Made by a program: the position numbers and the translations under genes
Shown: positions 9,977 to 22,344 of the stretch, piece by piece
Numbering within the stretch: the first letter of the stretch is position 1
Layout of the letters: each line of letters starts with the position of its first letter
Origin: Daphnia carinata
Lineage: Eukaryota > Arthropoda > Branchiopoda > Diplostraca > Daphniidae
DNA length: 64,000 nt
Direction of reading: 5' to 3'
Assembly (NCBI RefSeq): GCF_022539665.2
Contig: NC_081336.1
Span: forward strand, 2,418,001 to 2,482,000
Notes under the pieces: model-generated
Told to the model about the DNA's origin: nothing
Seen by the model: the letters and a program-made list of their open reading frames with translations, nothing else
The model's database searches: none

Positions 9977-12900
9977 CTATGAACAGCTGGGCGTAGTCAA
10001 TATTAGTTGATGTTCTGTGGGTTGTTTTACGAGCACCTCGCTATCATGGCCCGATATCCAAACTTCTGTGAGAAACGGGATCCATGTCGGGTCACTTTTG
10101 TGTCTACTGAAAGACAAACTGAGTCGATGCAAACTTTTGGACCATGCAAGGAAGGAGCGGAGAGATTCAACACATCTTCCATTATCTTTTGAATCTGAAC
10201 GAGTTAGTGCGCAGCCAAGGAGATCTACTTCTTCAATATGGACCCACTTCATCCGACAGCAATCAAGTAGGTCAGCCACTGCATCAATCCCTAATCTGTT
10301 ATTGTTTTTAAGCGTAAGTTTTTTCAGTTGAGGCGTATGACTAAAGACATGCCCTAGTCGTTCAATGCATGAGTCCGTCAAATTACAGTGTGACAAATCC
10401 ATCTCAATTAGTGTGCAACTTTCGACGGCCTGGATACTGCTGCACAAAATGTTTACCAGCCGATCACAAGAGAGAGCTTGTAATGAAAGGGATTTCAAGC
10501 AGCTAAAATCCAGCACTTGCATCCACGATGAAATGGCAGAGGACGAGAACTCATTGAATCCAATGCTTAGGTCTTCAAGCTTTTTGCGTTTTAACACAGG
10601 AGAAATGCGGTCGCTTAGAAAACGATCCGTCAGATCGCACGATTCCATTTGCAAACTGCGTAACGCAGACATGTGTTGAAAACAGGTGGTTAGTGGATAC
10701 GACGCTCCATCTCCAATTGGGTTGTAGCTCAAGTTAATCCTTTGCAGCTTCTGAAACGAATTCACCACCAGAGGACATGTAGTATGCGAGTAACCATTTT
10801 ATTGGAGAGGTAAGAAAAACATATATACCTTCATTCCTGTGACGTTTTCCTCTTGTAAGCTCTCTGCTAGGCGAGTAAGGCCGGCTGCCGTTATCAAATT
10901 GCCCTTTAAGCTGAGATTCACCAAGTGTGGCAGCGTGGACAAGGCTTCACAAAGACTCTACAGAATGAGGCAAGTACTTTTCAAAATTTCCATATGCATA
11001 ACGTTTAGAGTGGCTTGTACCTGTAAGACATGGTCGTCCAGTTTTGAGGAAGAAAGATCCAAATCCCATAAGCTTTCCTGATATCGCAGTGCTTTGACGA
11101 CGGGAAGGAGGGAGGGACCCAAAGGAAGATTTAACGATAATTTGCCACCGGTTTGCGCATTAGTCAACACCGAGTCGACTTCGCCAAGTCGTACTGAAAA
11201 TAAGTAAAGAATGTTATTTTACTTAGAGAATGCTTCACGATGGAAAATATGAAACTCACCAACTTCAAGTTGGCAACACAAATTGGAATATCGCTCTGGC
11301 AAGGGTTGCAGATCCCATTTGACCATTTGGCCAACAATTTTGTCTCCATCTTGAAGTATCAATGTGACTTCATCTTCTCCATTCAATACTGCGCCGTCCA
11401 TAGTATGAAGCGATAAAACGGGGTTGAGACCAGTCATATTGTAGTACCTCCTCGCTGCTTCGTCTGATAGCCACTGCACAGATTTGCTCCGTTCCACTGG
11501 GATGAGCAATACCTTGTCTTGAATCCGCACGTACAATTTCAGAACGCTTGTAGAAGGGTTTTGCTGTTGAACCGAGCTGAACGACTTATTAACAGCTTTC
11601 TTGGGGGCTTGAATATTGTCCTCTGTATGGGCATTGACCTACGAATTGCACAACGAGATGAATTTAGGGCATTGAAGTATTGTGACTTAGAATATTCAGT
11701 TACCTCAGCGAAGTCATACATGGAAAGTTGAACGGGCTTTTTCGGTCGTTTTGATACTGACAGTATTGGGGAAGCACGGTCGTTGCTATCATCACTAGTA
11801 TGAATAAAACTTGGGGAGGGTTTAGCCCGTTTTGCTGAAGGCAGCATTACCTCCACCTCTATGTCGTCATCACTGACTGTGACACCTTCAAAATCTAAAG
11901 ATGGGGCGCCTGATTTCCTTCTGTTACTCAAACTTAATCTTGATGAATGCCTATAATAGCGGATAAGATAGCGATTAAATTTTTACTGCTTCAAAAACGT
12001 ATTTTACTTGTTGAGCCGAGAGGAAGTCGATGTCGGCGTTTTTTCTTTGTCTGATTGATTATTCGGTTTGTGAACTGGGAATGTGAAATTCGACTTTTTA
12101 CTCGACTTCCGCGTTGGAGATGGAAGATCGTTTTCGATCCATTCGTCTACTAGTTCTTCTTCCAAAACCAGTGCAGGCTGGTGTATCCGACTCCGTTTAG
12201 TCGGACCACTCACTGCTGTTGACCGCCGCGCAGAGGACGAGCTTCCAATCACTTTCATCGCTTCGGCGTACTCTTTCTGAGCTGCCGAAGATGCCAATCG
12301 TTTATCTTTAGATTCCCTAAATTTTGCGGGGCCTCCCATTTCTGGCTCGCTTGGGCCCACACGGGTTAATTCAACTTCTTGGAAAGAATTTCCAGTAATG
12401 TCTTCTTCGGGAATGAGGGCTGAAGTGCTTGAATGTTTGTGTTCGATTTCTTTCATTGACGGAACAACGTGATTTGCTAGAATGGAAAATTGATTTGAGT
12501 CATCTGGCAAAGTTAATTCTAGCAGCAAAGTAACCTTTTCTCATAGAATCTGAAAGTTTTCGTTCCATATTGAGGCATTCCTTGAGCGTTGCAGAATCCA
12601 AGTCACCTCCCGTTCGTAGTCTCCATTTCAATAAGCATTCGTATACCGATTCTCCCGCATCAGTTTTTGACAATGGATTAGCTCCATTCCGAAGTAGAGC
12701 ATCCATGACATCAATGTGACCGCAAGATGCGGCATCGTGTAATGGCGTAACACCTTCACAGTGCTTTCCTCCACGATCATTCACTGTTGCCCCATTGTCA
12801 ATCAACAGTTGCACTATTTCAACATCGCCATAGTTACAAGCTTCGTGAAGTGGAGTCCATCCACAGTTATCACGAACATTGACTTTATGTTTCTAGCCAA

Positions 12901-15359
12901 CGAAAAATAAGTCAAGGTTTTAAATTTTTCCTCAACTGAGATGGAGCGATCGAACCTGTTGTAACAGAAGGCGGACCAAATCGATGTCTTGTTTAATACA
13001 AGCACGGTGGAGTGCTGTTTCGCCTTTTACGTTGAGTTTTTCTATGTTCCTTTTAGGTCTCCTTCTTCCTCTGTTATTATCCAACGACTCTGATTCTTCG
13101 TCGCTTTCATCGTCTAATTTAGAAAATAAGAAGATCGGAAATGTGAGGGCGATCTTCTAACCGATAGTTACCATAGATTTCATCCAAATCAATCTCGTCC
13201 TCGAAATCAAAAAGATTATTTCGAATAGTTTGCGACTCAGGAGCTTCTGATTCATCATCGAGATCGATGTTGTGGTCCGAACAAATTTGATTTACAGACG
13301 CCATAGCTTCCTCTAAAAAATCGAACATGTACGAAATTGCGATAAAACTTAAGGAATGTGTTCCTCACGAGATTTTTCTATGTAGCCATTCATTTCGTGA
13401 AGGACTGCCAAAGAATTCAATGTAGTGGCTTTTAACCGTGGGTTCTCAGCCTTCACTGCCAAGTCTAAGGCTTGTTGGTACAAAGGTTCTAGCTCGTAAT
13501 AGGTTGCGCCATCCTCTTCCAGGGCATTTGCTATATTAAGAAGCGTGCGGCAAGACTATGAAGTAAAACATTGAAAATTCAACTGTCTGCAAATGTAGGA
13601 TTTCCAATCAAAAGACCTATTGAAAGTACCTCAGCGGGGTTTTCTTCGTAATTTTCCAATTCCTTCTTGTAGTATTTAATGGCATTTTTGTAGTCTTTTA
13701 CGTCCATATAAGTTTGACTTAATGACACATAAATTGGATTGATGTCTTTGGCCGACCACCTAAGCTCCTGAGCTTTCTGTTAAAGTGTAAAGGGTTTTTT
13801 AATATATTTTGTTTAAGGATAGACACCTAAAAAAGATTTGAGTTAAAAAACAAAGAATATTAATCAAAGATTTACAGTCAACATTTTCAGGTAGAAGTCA
13901 ATAGCCCTGGGGTAAGCTTTGAGTGAAGAACAAAGATCTCCCATTTTTTCATGCAGTCTCAACAATTTCTCCTCTTCATTTGCTGAAAGGATACAGCACA
14001 TGTCTTGCAACTTACACAGCTTAATTGCTGTCTCTCACCGGAAAAATATATATTTATAGGTATGAATAAATTAAAAAGCATGAAAAAAATAAAAATAAAA
14101 TAAATAAATATATAATAATAAGAAAAAAAATTTGTATACGATTTAAACATGTAAGCCAACATACCTGATCGTAAGTCATTTTCGATTCGTTCGTGGTCCT
14201 GGATGACCGGACTTTTTTGTCTGTACGCTTTAAGTAAGTATCTTCGGGCAGATTCAAAATCAGCCATAATGACGAAAAGTTGCGCTTTTAAGGCAAGATC
14301 ATCACAAATTAGTGCCTTATCTTTAAGCTGGAAAGCAACTTTTTCGGCCATCTCTGCCTCTCTTTTCGCTTGGCTGAAATTTTTCCTTCTTTGGTAGAAC
14401 AATGCCAGTGAGTAATGACATCGATGCAGATCTTCTCTAAAATTGTATTTGTCAGCTATGTAGCTTGCCTTGGGGATGAAAGCTTTGATAGTAAATACAA
14501 CAATTTTGGGTAAAACATACATTTACCCAATCATACCTTTTTAAAATAGTTAACAGCAGCACTATCTTGTTGCTGAAGATCACAAACAAGGCCTAAATTA
14601 AGTAGCAGTCTTGAGTTCATTTGCATATAATCTCTTTCTGAAACCACTTCTTTAAGCCTATAACACATTTAAAACAATATAATATTAAAGAAATTGAAAA
14701 GTATGATGTTGAAATGGAAGCTTGCCTCTCACAGAGCTCCAAGCTTTTCTGGTAGGACAACTTAGAGCTATCTAATGCTTTGTCGTAAAGAACTCTGTTG
14801 TTTGTTGTCAATGCTTCGGCATGGCAGAAATGTGTCCTACCAATAGTGGCAAGAGCCCGCTGAATTTCTAATTTATTGTCAACACTATTTGCTAAAGCTA
14901 CAAAAAAATTTCAATAGTACAAACATAGTAGCAGTATTTTTTAAATGAATTACCTAGATAATTCTGTTGGTGTTTCAAAGCATTTTCATACTGTCCAAGT
15001 TCGTTTAAGGCTTCCCCAATCTTACGATGGGCAATGCCAATTCCAATGCAATCATTGAGTTGTTTGCATATTTTACGCTCTTCCTGGAGGGAAAAGTGTA
15101 CTTTAGATCTTTTTATTGAGACAAACCTTGGACTTGTACCTCATGTTCGGCGATGGCATCTTCGTACTTTCCTTGTTGTTGATAGAGTTCACCCAGAACA
15201 TTGCAGCAACTGGCAAGTTCTCGCAATTCGCCCTTGGATTTGGCTTTAGCTTTTACTTTCAAAAGCTCTAACAAAACATGAAGCGTTAAATTCTATATTT
15301 TTTATACTTGCTACAAATGTTTTTTTACTTGAAACATCTTTGAACGTGTACGAATTCAT
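9977..15359 (-). CDS. TONSL: TONSL, Tonsoku-like DNA repair / replication-coupled histone reader
   Basis: Eighteen exons join in frame to 1,399 aa (human TONSL is about 1,380): 15329-15359, 15140-15267, 14954-15083, 14726-14897, 14537-14657, 14165-14468, 13876-14027, 13630-13776, 13369-13555, 13172-13312, 12956-13113, 12535-12892, 12008-12476, 11704-11950, 11260-11638, 11021-11193, 10829-10957, 9977-10750. Domain order is diagnostic: TPR repeats (residues 15-460), acidic linker, ankyrin repeats (about 530-660), Ser-rich linker, ubiquitin-like domain (about 945-1040) and leucine-rich repeats to the end. The ankyrin motif RDNCGWTPLHEACNYG keeps the Asp, Trp, Glu and Asn that read unmethylated H4K20 on new histones. 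With MMS22L it acts at stalled forks (family knowledge). Intron 4 uses a GC donor. The start is a 31-nt first exon, MNSYTFKDVS. It is head to head with SEPSECS. Confidence 0.93.
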
Positions 15360-15865
15360 TTTTTTGTGTCTTTCAACTTCATAAAAACATCGCGCGCGAT
15401 TTCTCACTCTCAGCAGACAACATAAGCAGCGATGTCTAATGGTGAGCGCCTCCGTTATCTTATGTTCAGCGCCAGCAGAGCGCTTCAGCACGAGCTCGAC
15501 GTTTGCCGCTCCGAGTCCTAGCTCACAGCCTCGAGGTTGGGACAGTGGGACTCCCGGGACACGGAAGTTTGCCTCTTATACATAAAACTGACAACGCCGT
15601 TAGATGTGTTTTGCAGAAATTCTCTAAAGATATGGTTGAATCTGTTCAGCAGATTACTTTTCCACAATTGTCGGAAATTGCTTCGATCAATTTTCTTTGA
15701 CCAAGTCTAATACCTTTCGAACATGTTTTTTTCGCGCGGCGAACTTATTCCAGTGTTTTCCCTGTATAAATAACTAATTTCAAGCGTGGTGTACGACGTC
15801 TGTGTCGTCATTTTTCGTTCCATTACGATACTACGTACAGAAGTAAACCGCCAAACCTTTTACGT
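15360..15865. promoter_or_regulatory. Shared intergenic region between divergent TONSL and SEPSECS
   Basis: These 506 bp separate the two start codons of genes transcribed away from each other, so both promoters must lie here. No TATA box at a usual distance is evident, in line with housekeeping genes. CG-rich stretches occur around 15395-15500. A bidirectional promoter is inferred from layout only. Confidence 0.45.
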
Positions 15866-17609
15866 ATGATGGATGGAACGAGTTTCAAGTTGCTAGCAAA
15901 GTATCTACCATCTACATATGTTCAACAAGCCAAAGATGCACACAATACTACAAACTTCTTGTTTAATCAGCTACTTGAGAAGGTATTATCATTTTTACTA
16001 AATTGATTTTAAAAATCACTAAAGAATAATTACATGTTATTCAGAGGAAATGGCCAGAAGAAGGATGGATTGAACGAAATATTGAGATTCTACTGGATGA
16101 ACTGGCATCTTTAGATAGCAATAATTTTTTGAAGAATCATGGAGTTGGTGAACGAGAGGCAAGAATTGCCTCTTCGCTTGTGGCCAAACGCAACTTCCAT
16201 TTAGGACATGGGCTTGGTCGTTCAGGAGACTTGACTGAAGTGCAGCCCAAAGCAGCTGGTTCTAGTGTTCTATATCAACTAACAAATGATTTGGCTAAAG
16301 ATGCTTTACGTACACTTGGAGTTCCTGATGTGAAAGCTTGCTTTGTTGCTCCTTTGGCCACAGGCATGAGTTTAACCCTAATATTCCTTTGCATACGTCA
16401 ACAACAACCTAAAGCCAGATACGTGATATGGTCTCGAATTGATCAAAAATCCTGCTTCAAGTCAATCACCACAGCCGGTTTTGAGCCAATCATCGTCCAA
16501 CCCATTTTGAAGGGGGACGAGTTGGTAACGGACACAGGAAAAATTGAAGCTATTATGAAGCAAATGGATCCCGAGCTGATAGCTTGTGTGATGACCACCA
16601 CCAGTTGTTTCGCTCCAAGAGCCTGTGACGACGTCGAGTCAATAGCTGTTTTGTGCAAAAGTCATCACATCGCGCATGTTGTAAATAACGCTTACGGAGT
16701 ACAGAATACCAAATGCATGCATCTCATTCAGCAAGCTAGCAAGTATTTTATGGCACAACACCTTTTATTAATAGTCCTTCGCTGTTAAGCTCTTCGGCTA
16801 TGTTTCCTAGAAAAGGTCGTGTAGATGCCTTTGTTCAAAGCACGGATAAAAATTTTATGGTTCCTGTTGGTGGTACCATTATTGCTGGCTTCGACAAATC
16901 TTTTGTCAGTAAAATTAGTCAGTGCTATCCAGGTATTTCTAGGTTTCACAACTAATTATGACGTCAGCTTATTAATTTTCGTTACAGGTCGTGCTTCTTC
17001 TAGTCCTATTGTAGATTTGTTTATCACGCTTCTTTCACTGGGATCTAAAGAGTACAAATCTTTAGCGAGAGAACGGAAGCATCTGTTTCAGTTACTCAGA
17101 GAAGGGCTGGCCAAAATTGCCTCTCGCTTCGGACAGCGAGTACTCGATACCCCCGGGAATTCCATTTCCATAGGTAATTTACAGTTTACTTGAAATTAAA
17201 TAAGCACAGTTTGTAGCGAGGATTATTCTTTGATTAAGGAATCTCCTTGCCGTCGGTAAAAGATCCCAAATTATTGACTCAACTGGGCTCTCAGCTATTT
17301 CTGCGTTGTGTTTCTGGTACACGTGTGGTCTCCAACCTTGAAAGTAAGGTTATCAACGGCCACGAATTTCGTAGCTGGGGAGCTCACCACAGTAACTATC
17401 CAACGGGATATTTGACTGCTGCTGCAACAATTGGAATGACGGCCATCGATGTTGAACAGTTCCTTCAGCGACTAACCAAAGTTATGGAATCTTGGAGTAC
17501 TAAAACAATTCCTATGGTTTTACCGTCACTAGCAAATGGAAATGACGGCTTTACTCATGATGTACTGACATCTGATTATCTTGTTGATCAAGAATCCAGT
17601 GTGATATGA
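15866..17609 (+). CDS. SEPSECS: O-phosphoseryl-tRNA(Sec) selenium transferase
   Basis: Five exons join in frame to 497 aa (human 501): 15866-15982, 16045-16742, 16811-16932, 16988-17173, 17239-17609. The enzyme is PLP-dependent and converts Sep-tRNA(Sec) to Sec-tRNA(Sec) using selenophosphate, the last step of selenocysteine synthesis. Family landmarks are [48 protein letters not shown] (substrate and PLP loop), [15 protein letters not shown], and [12 protein letters not shown] with the Schiff-base Lys285. SRGF-type and [15 protein letters not shown] segments follow. Tandem ATGs start the frame; the first is used. Its presence implies that this organism makes selenoproteins. It shares an upstream region with TONSL. 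Confidence 0.95.
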
Positions 17610-17985
17610 AGTCCATACCCAACAATTTCTTTCCAAGAGGAATGAATCAATTTTTCTGTCATTGGAAAGTCTTCTATCTGTTCTTCTGAGCGCACTCCAG
17701 TGCGTATTGTGGTTGACCTAATCAGTGTTTAAGTTTTAAACTAAAATACATTCAGTCTGGAAAGAAATTGACGCTACCAAAAAGAAGCAGAGTTTTTTAA
17801 ATTATCCTGAACGGAAGCATCGTCTACACACCGCCAACTTCCTTAACAAGTTGACATTGCTTTGGGACATCAAGAATTGATTAGTGTTTTATTGATATGT
17901 GTTACACCAGTCACGGGCATCTGATTTCGACTACTGGAATGTCTCACTGTTTTCCTCGCCAGGGGAAATAGTCACCTTAAAATAT

Positions 17986-18641
17986 TGGCTTAAAATAAGG
18001 TTATCCAAATCTCAAACCCCTTTCGCAGATACTCAGAAAAAAAATTGCCGACATAAGACCGCCAACCAATGAAGCTCGAATGGTAGATCTGGAGGACGGA
18101 GGAATGGTAAATGAATTTATTTGTTATTTCCAGTATCATGTTTGGCAACGCCGAGAAAAATGGCCCGATCACACAAGGTTTTGGTCAGTGACCAGTTGAG
18201 AACGTAATGGAAAGATGGATGTGACCATTCAGTCGTTTCGTTTGTTTTTTTTATTCTAGACTTTCGGAATTGGCCTATTAGAAAAACTGAGGTGAAATCA
18301 TGGTACGTAATAGCTTTTGTTTGCACTAGTTTTGTTGTGACGTAAAAACTTTCTATCCAGCACTATTTCCCATAACGCCATTCCCAATCATTTGTCCATA
18401 TTTGCCAGCAATTTGTTGTGCACATTTTTCAATTTATGTCGCTTGATAAACATTTTTCCGAATCATTTTATGATTTGTCTTTGATGAAAATCCACTTGGT
18501 TTGTCTTGCCTCAAATGTAGAATTGTTTTCATAGGAGCTATCAATGAATTTAAAGTCTGATTGATCAAAACTGTTGGTTTTCAGTTGGTATCTAAGCCCA
18601 GAATGGAACTCATCTGCACCAAAGTAGCTCTAAATAGGGTC
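17986..18641. repeat. Left-arm segment of the inverted duplication (mirror of 50394-51100)
   Basis: About 650 bp match the reverse complement of 50394-51100 at roughly 85 percent by eye, including GGTTTTCAGTTGGTATCTAA and the AGCTCTAAATAGGGTCAT end, after which similarity stops. Inside is an exon-like piece (GTTTGGCAACGCCGAGAAAA) preceded by a donor/acceptor pair here, while the matching donor is GT to TT in the right copy. On the minus strand both copies keep part of an open frame (…PMxTILHLRQDKPSGFS…) that has a stop here. It is probably the remains of a gene. Confidence 0.6.
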
Positions 18642-18899
18642 ATGGGAATATATCATCATATCATAGGGGAATGGGAAAGAGAGGGAATGGACCTGCTATA
18701 TGAGTTTTGAAAACAAGTGGAAAAAACCATCACACTTTTAATTTTCACTTTTCATTCTCATCTTGTAGGAGGAAGTTGCCATGATTTATCTCGAGATGGT
18801 TGGATGAGTATTCAGATCTATGCGAGTGTCTGCACACCATATCTCCTTTAGATTTAGTAAGTTACCAATTCCTTAAAATGTATTTCATGTTCACTAATC

Positions 18900-19210
18900 G
18901 AAAACTTCATTGGTACTGGATCATGTTGACAGGGCATTTTGCAGCCCTTTGCGAGAAGACTTTCAAGCTGGTGCTGAGATGCTACGCTGGTGTTGAGATA
19001 GGAAACATCAATGGTGTAATGGGTAAAGCAATATGTTACATTGCATTCCTAATTTCCTAGTGTTTCTATATATGCTAGTGACGTTGATTCGTTTTAACGT
19101 GTGTTGTTTAGGGTTAAACAGGTGCAGCAGATTGGAGTTTCGGTGTAACAGCAGGTCATATCCGCGTATTGCCTGGAGGTGTGTCACGTTCAGTTCCGCT
19201 TTCCAACAGG
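18900..19210 (+). pseudogene. Decayed glutamine synthetase-like fragment
   Basis: The stretch from about 18933 reads with interruptions like the substrate-binding part of glutamine synthetase: QG…, then CEKTF (compare GAEKAFGRD), then CYAGVEIGNINGVM (compare CLYAGVEIGGTNGEVM). Across an intron-like gap, DWSFGVTAG (about 19126) resembles QWEFQVGPAEG, and IRVLPGGV resembles IRIPRGV. The frame is broken and key residues are missing, so any ancestral gene is dead. The match is by eye at family level, and I am not certain of it. The 18130-18180 exon-like piece could be its 5' part (compare YVWIDGTGEN). Confidence 0.35.
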
Positions 19211-20856
19211 CCAATGACAAACTTGGCCAGGTTTTTCCGTACGACATCGGTTTTGATTTTTATGGATTATTGAATTGCTATCCCCTATCCCTTAGGCAAA
19301 CATTTCGTTAGCAGCGCCAGTGTGGAACTTTACCAAGACAAAACACTTTCCGGAATAGAGTTCCATGAGTCCGGTTGGCTAGGGAAGATGTGGGCCCGTC
19401 AGGGATACTAAGGACATCTGTCTGTCATCAATCCCTGTTGCGGAAGCTCCAAGTTGGCGACTGGAAGAAAAATATGTACCTGACTTTTAAAAAATTCAAT
19501 ATGTCGTTGGCATAAATGTAAAGTAGCAAATTTTACTGTTTCAGTAGCAGAAATATCCATTCCCGGGGAATCTGGAATATGGTATTATCAGGATCTTGCT
19601 GATATTTCCAGGAAGACTGCTGAATAACTCCACTCAAGAAGTCAATCAGTAGATAACAATGATATCTATTTTGTTGAACCGTTTGTGATGGAAATCTTGT
19701 CTTTTAACTGTTGCAGTGGGGGGGGGGGGTGTTACATGCTGTGAAGGAGTTGTGCAAATATGATTAAGTGTGGTGGCGAGGGAGGATTCGGCAATTGAGA
19801 AGCACTTACAGCTGAAGAAACGTTGGAGTTCGCAGCTTCACGGCTGCACCGTAAGGTAGTGAGATGTTTATAAAACTCAGTATAAACGTAGGTTCTCTAT
19901 TGTCTAAGCTTGATTTATCCACAATATTGTCATTCAATGAGACAGATAATTACCAATTTCCCTAATCAGACTTTTGTAAAGCTTTTGCAGTAGCCCCAAC
20001 TGGTTGTGATATTTAAAGGGCTGCATTTTTCTGGAAAACATCCCTTTCTCCTGATATAACGTTCGCCAATGGAGTTGTCGTCGGAGATGGAGACTGTCTA
20101 GCACTATTTTTTCCAGGGCAATAACTGTCATGCCCGAGGTGCGTGATTGAATGCGTCAGATTTTAAGTTAACTTTGTTTGGATATATTTTTGTTTGACGA
20201 TTTTGAATTGATTTAACCTTCAGCAGCCTTTCCTTATGCCGATTAAAATCCGCCAGATGTCATTGAAGTACAACAAGCTTTTAATGCAATTATGGAAACA
20301 ATCGCTTTAAATCGCTTGGGGTCGAATTCAAACAAGACCTTTGGTAAATTACTTTTATAATTCGAATATCTTATGCTTATCTTAGTTTTGTTTTCTTACT
20401 ATAGATAATATGAATGGATTTGCAAAGGCTCCTTACTTGGACAATATACCAATTTTACACTGGGCTTGTACCGACATTTCTACTTTCTTCTGAAATATTT
20501 AAGATCTATCCGAAAGGAACACCTCTGCAGAACAAAAAGTGTCCTTTTAACGTGGATAATTGGATTTTCATGTTACGTCGCGTTTGGTTTTCACACAGAA
20601 ATCGAACTAGACGCTTTTCAAGTGCAAGACCATGGAAAGATAGCAAAGATAAATCTTTGAAGTAAGTTCCATAAACAGAAATGTTTGCGCTGATTCGTGT
20701 TTTTTTTTTCTAGATAAATGTCGTAATAAATGGAAAATGAAGTTTCAAAAGGAGGCTGGAATTTTTGTCAATGCTGACGTTTGGAAACTCGATCTGAAAT
20801 CCCCATGAATGAAGAACATTCTCCAGCATTATGGTATTTGTCATACATAAATTGAA
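19211..20856. other. Gene-free stretch
   Basis: This is AT-rich sequence with a G10 tract near 19720. Short open frames (19934-20131 minus, 20414-20665 plus) have no domain. Exon-like pieces around 20235-20342 and 20404-20480 are in frame only over short distances. No gene is supported. Confidence 0.4.
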
Positions 20857-21229
20857 GTGCATATCTGGGCTCCCTTCTTTCTGTGGCCCCGTTTCCCCTT
20901 GACTCATAATAAGCCCGTAGGGGGTCATGCCCCTACTGTACGGTATATATAAAAATAACATATACCGAGGTTTGGAGGGCTCTGGCCGGAAAGGGGACGT
21001 GGGCGTCCGCTTAGTCCGATGATGTGTTCACGGAGGGCGATGTGGCTACCCACAAATCCGAATTAAAGGTTAATCGCTCCTGTAAAAATGTTCCAAATCT
21101 TCAGCTCTTCTTCCGGCTTCTCTTAGCCAATCACCGGGTAATCTCCCCGGTGGGTCAACAAGGCAGTGTCTCCCCCTGCCTGGGTTGACGGCAACTTTTG
21201 AAAGGGCTATTATGCCTTTTTAAAGTTGC
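20857..21229 (+). ncRNA. Candidate structured RNA block, left copy (373 nt)
   Basis: This GC-rich island in AT-rich sequence contains a series of strong local inverted repeats: GTAGGGG…CCCCTAC (about 20919-20938), GGTATAT…ATATACC (about 20942-20967), CACCGGG…CCCGGTG (about 21131-21151), GTCAAC enclosing GGCAG…CTGCC and closed by GTTGAC (about 21154-21189), and a terminal GCAACTTT…AAAGTTGC hairpin (21191-21229). The same 373-nt block recurs without a single indel on the opposite strand at 48446-48818, with about six substitutions by eye. The hairpin set rather than any open frame is conserved. Transcription direction is assumed from the order of hairpins. A high-copy repeat is the main alternative. 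Confidence 0.5.
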
Positions 21230-21581
21230 AAAATCATTTATATGTGCAGAGTAATGTCAATACAATTTATTTTTTTTAAACAAAAAAAGCAAACTTGTGT
21301 TTTTTATTATGTTACAATTTGCTGATTTTTTGTACTCTTTTTTCTGTTTACAACTTTATACTGCTTCTGCTGCCGCTGGTCGAATTGAATTTATATGATC
21401 GGTTCTCGTTGCTGTGGTCGCAATCTACGTTGGTAAGAGATTTGACACTAATTTCGTAACGATTATTCTGTTTTTAATCACCGTTGACGTTGGGTTAATC
21501 AATTTATGTTTCATAGTTGTAATGGACTCCAGTCCGATTTGATGTAATTGTCTCTGATTATACTTTTTAATTTCCAGTAAC

Positions 21582-21648
21582 TATTGGGTGTCGAACCCTG
21601 ATATTCGGCATTACTCGCCGATACTCAACCATTGAGCTACAGTCACTT
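21582..21648 (-). repeat. tRNA-like element (left unit a)
   Basis: Read on the minus strand it has an A-box-like TAGCTCAATGG, an anticodon-like stem TCGGC/GCCGA and a T-arm GGGTTCGACACCC. The acceptor stem does not pair well. Its mirror copy is at about 48090-48155. Confidence 0.5.
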
Positions 21649-21749
21649 AAAATTTTTTCTTTTATACCTTTAGTTACTCGCACGATAATATTGTATAATC
21701 ACTGTTTGTCGCCTCGCTATATTATTTGTCAATAAGTGTTTGTGTAAGT

Positions 21750-21822
21750 ATCATAGCTTATGTGTAGAGTGTCCGGCTACGGAAGCAGAAGGCCGAGGTT
21801 CGATTCCATCCCAAGCCTATAG
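21750..21822 (+). repeat. tRNA-like element (left unit b)
   Basis: It contains TAGCTTATGTGTAGAGTG, TCCGGCTACGG and a T-arm-like GAGGTTCGATTCC. Mirror copy at about 47915-47982; further relatives at 46160-46225, 46341-46403 and 46540-46599. Confidence 0.45.
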
Positions 21823-21900
21823 GTCAGTTTGTTACCATTTTATTGAATATGTAAAATAGGATGTCCTGACAGAATTTGCAAAAATGGTTTGCAGTGTAAT

Positions 21901-21970
21901 GTAACTCATGGCTCAATGGTAGAGCATTGGCTTCGTAAGTCGAATGCATTGGGATCTATCCGCATTAGAG
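21901..21970 (+). repeat. tRNA-like element (left unit c, Thr-like anticodon loop)
   Basis: TGGCTCAATGGTAGAGCA is a near-perfect D-arm/A box. The loop TTCGTAA places CGT at the anticodon. The T-arm GGGATCTATCC is damaged relative to the mirror copy at 47768-47830 (GGGATCGATCCC). Confidence 0.5.
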
Positions 21971-22200
21971 TTCAGCTATATAAATAAAGATTCCAAATAT
22001 TGCAATTCATATGCAACATTACATATGGCAGATACATTGATACGAATTAGAATTCAGAAATTAGAAGGCAGTAATAATACTGCGAATTTATATGGTAGCA
22101 ATGCTTGAGAAATCAATTTGTTGATTCCAAACATTATGATTTATAAAATTATTGACAAATCACTATAGTTCATTATCTTTCATGTTGCATATCATACGCA

Positions 22201-22275
22201 CGGCACTTGAATGGGATTCGAAACCACAGACATCAGCTTTTTAGGCTGATGCTCTACCATTGAGCTACTTGTGAC
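22201..22275 (-). repeat. tRNA-like element (left unit d)
   Basis: On the minus strand it has TAGCTCAATGGTAGAGCA, a 5-bp anticodon-like stem TCAGC/GCTGA and GGTTTCGAATCCCA. The loop reads CTAAAAA, whereas the mirror copy at 47470-47543 has CTCGTAA. Acceptor ends do not pair. Confidence 0.5.
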
Positions 22276-22344
22276 AATCCAATAAAGTTTAAGACTTCAA
22301 CACATTAATGTGACAGTAGGCGCGAGTCAATAGAAAACCTTATC

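Noticed and set aside
20710-20961. Minus-strand open frame of 83 codons over the start of the structured block
   Set aside because: It runs through perfect hairpins and has no domain. Its partial conservation in the mirror copy is explained by block-wide identity.
20989-21085. Identification of the 373-nt block as 7SK RNA
   Set aside because: Only about 14 bases plus one possible stem resemble the 7SK 5' hairpin. The rest cannot be aligned by eye, so the block is left unnamed.
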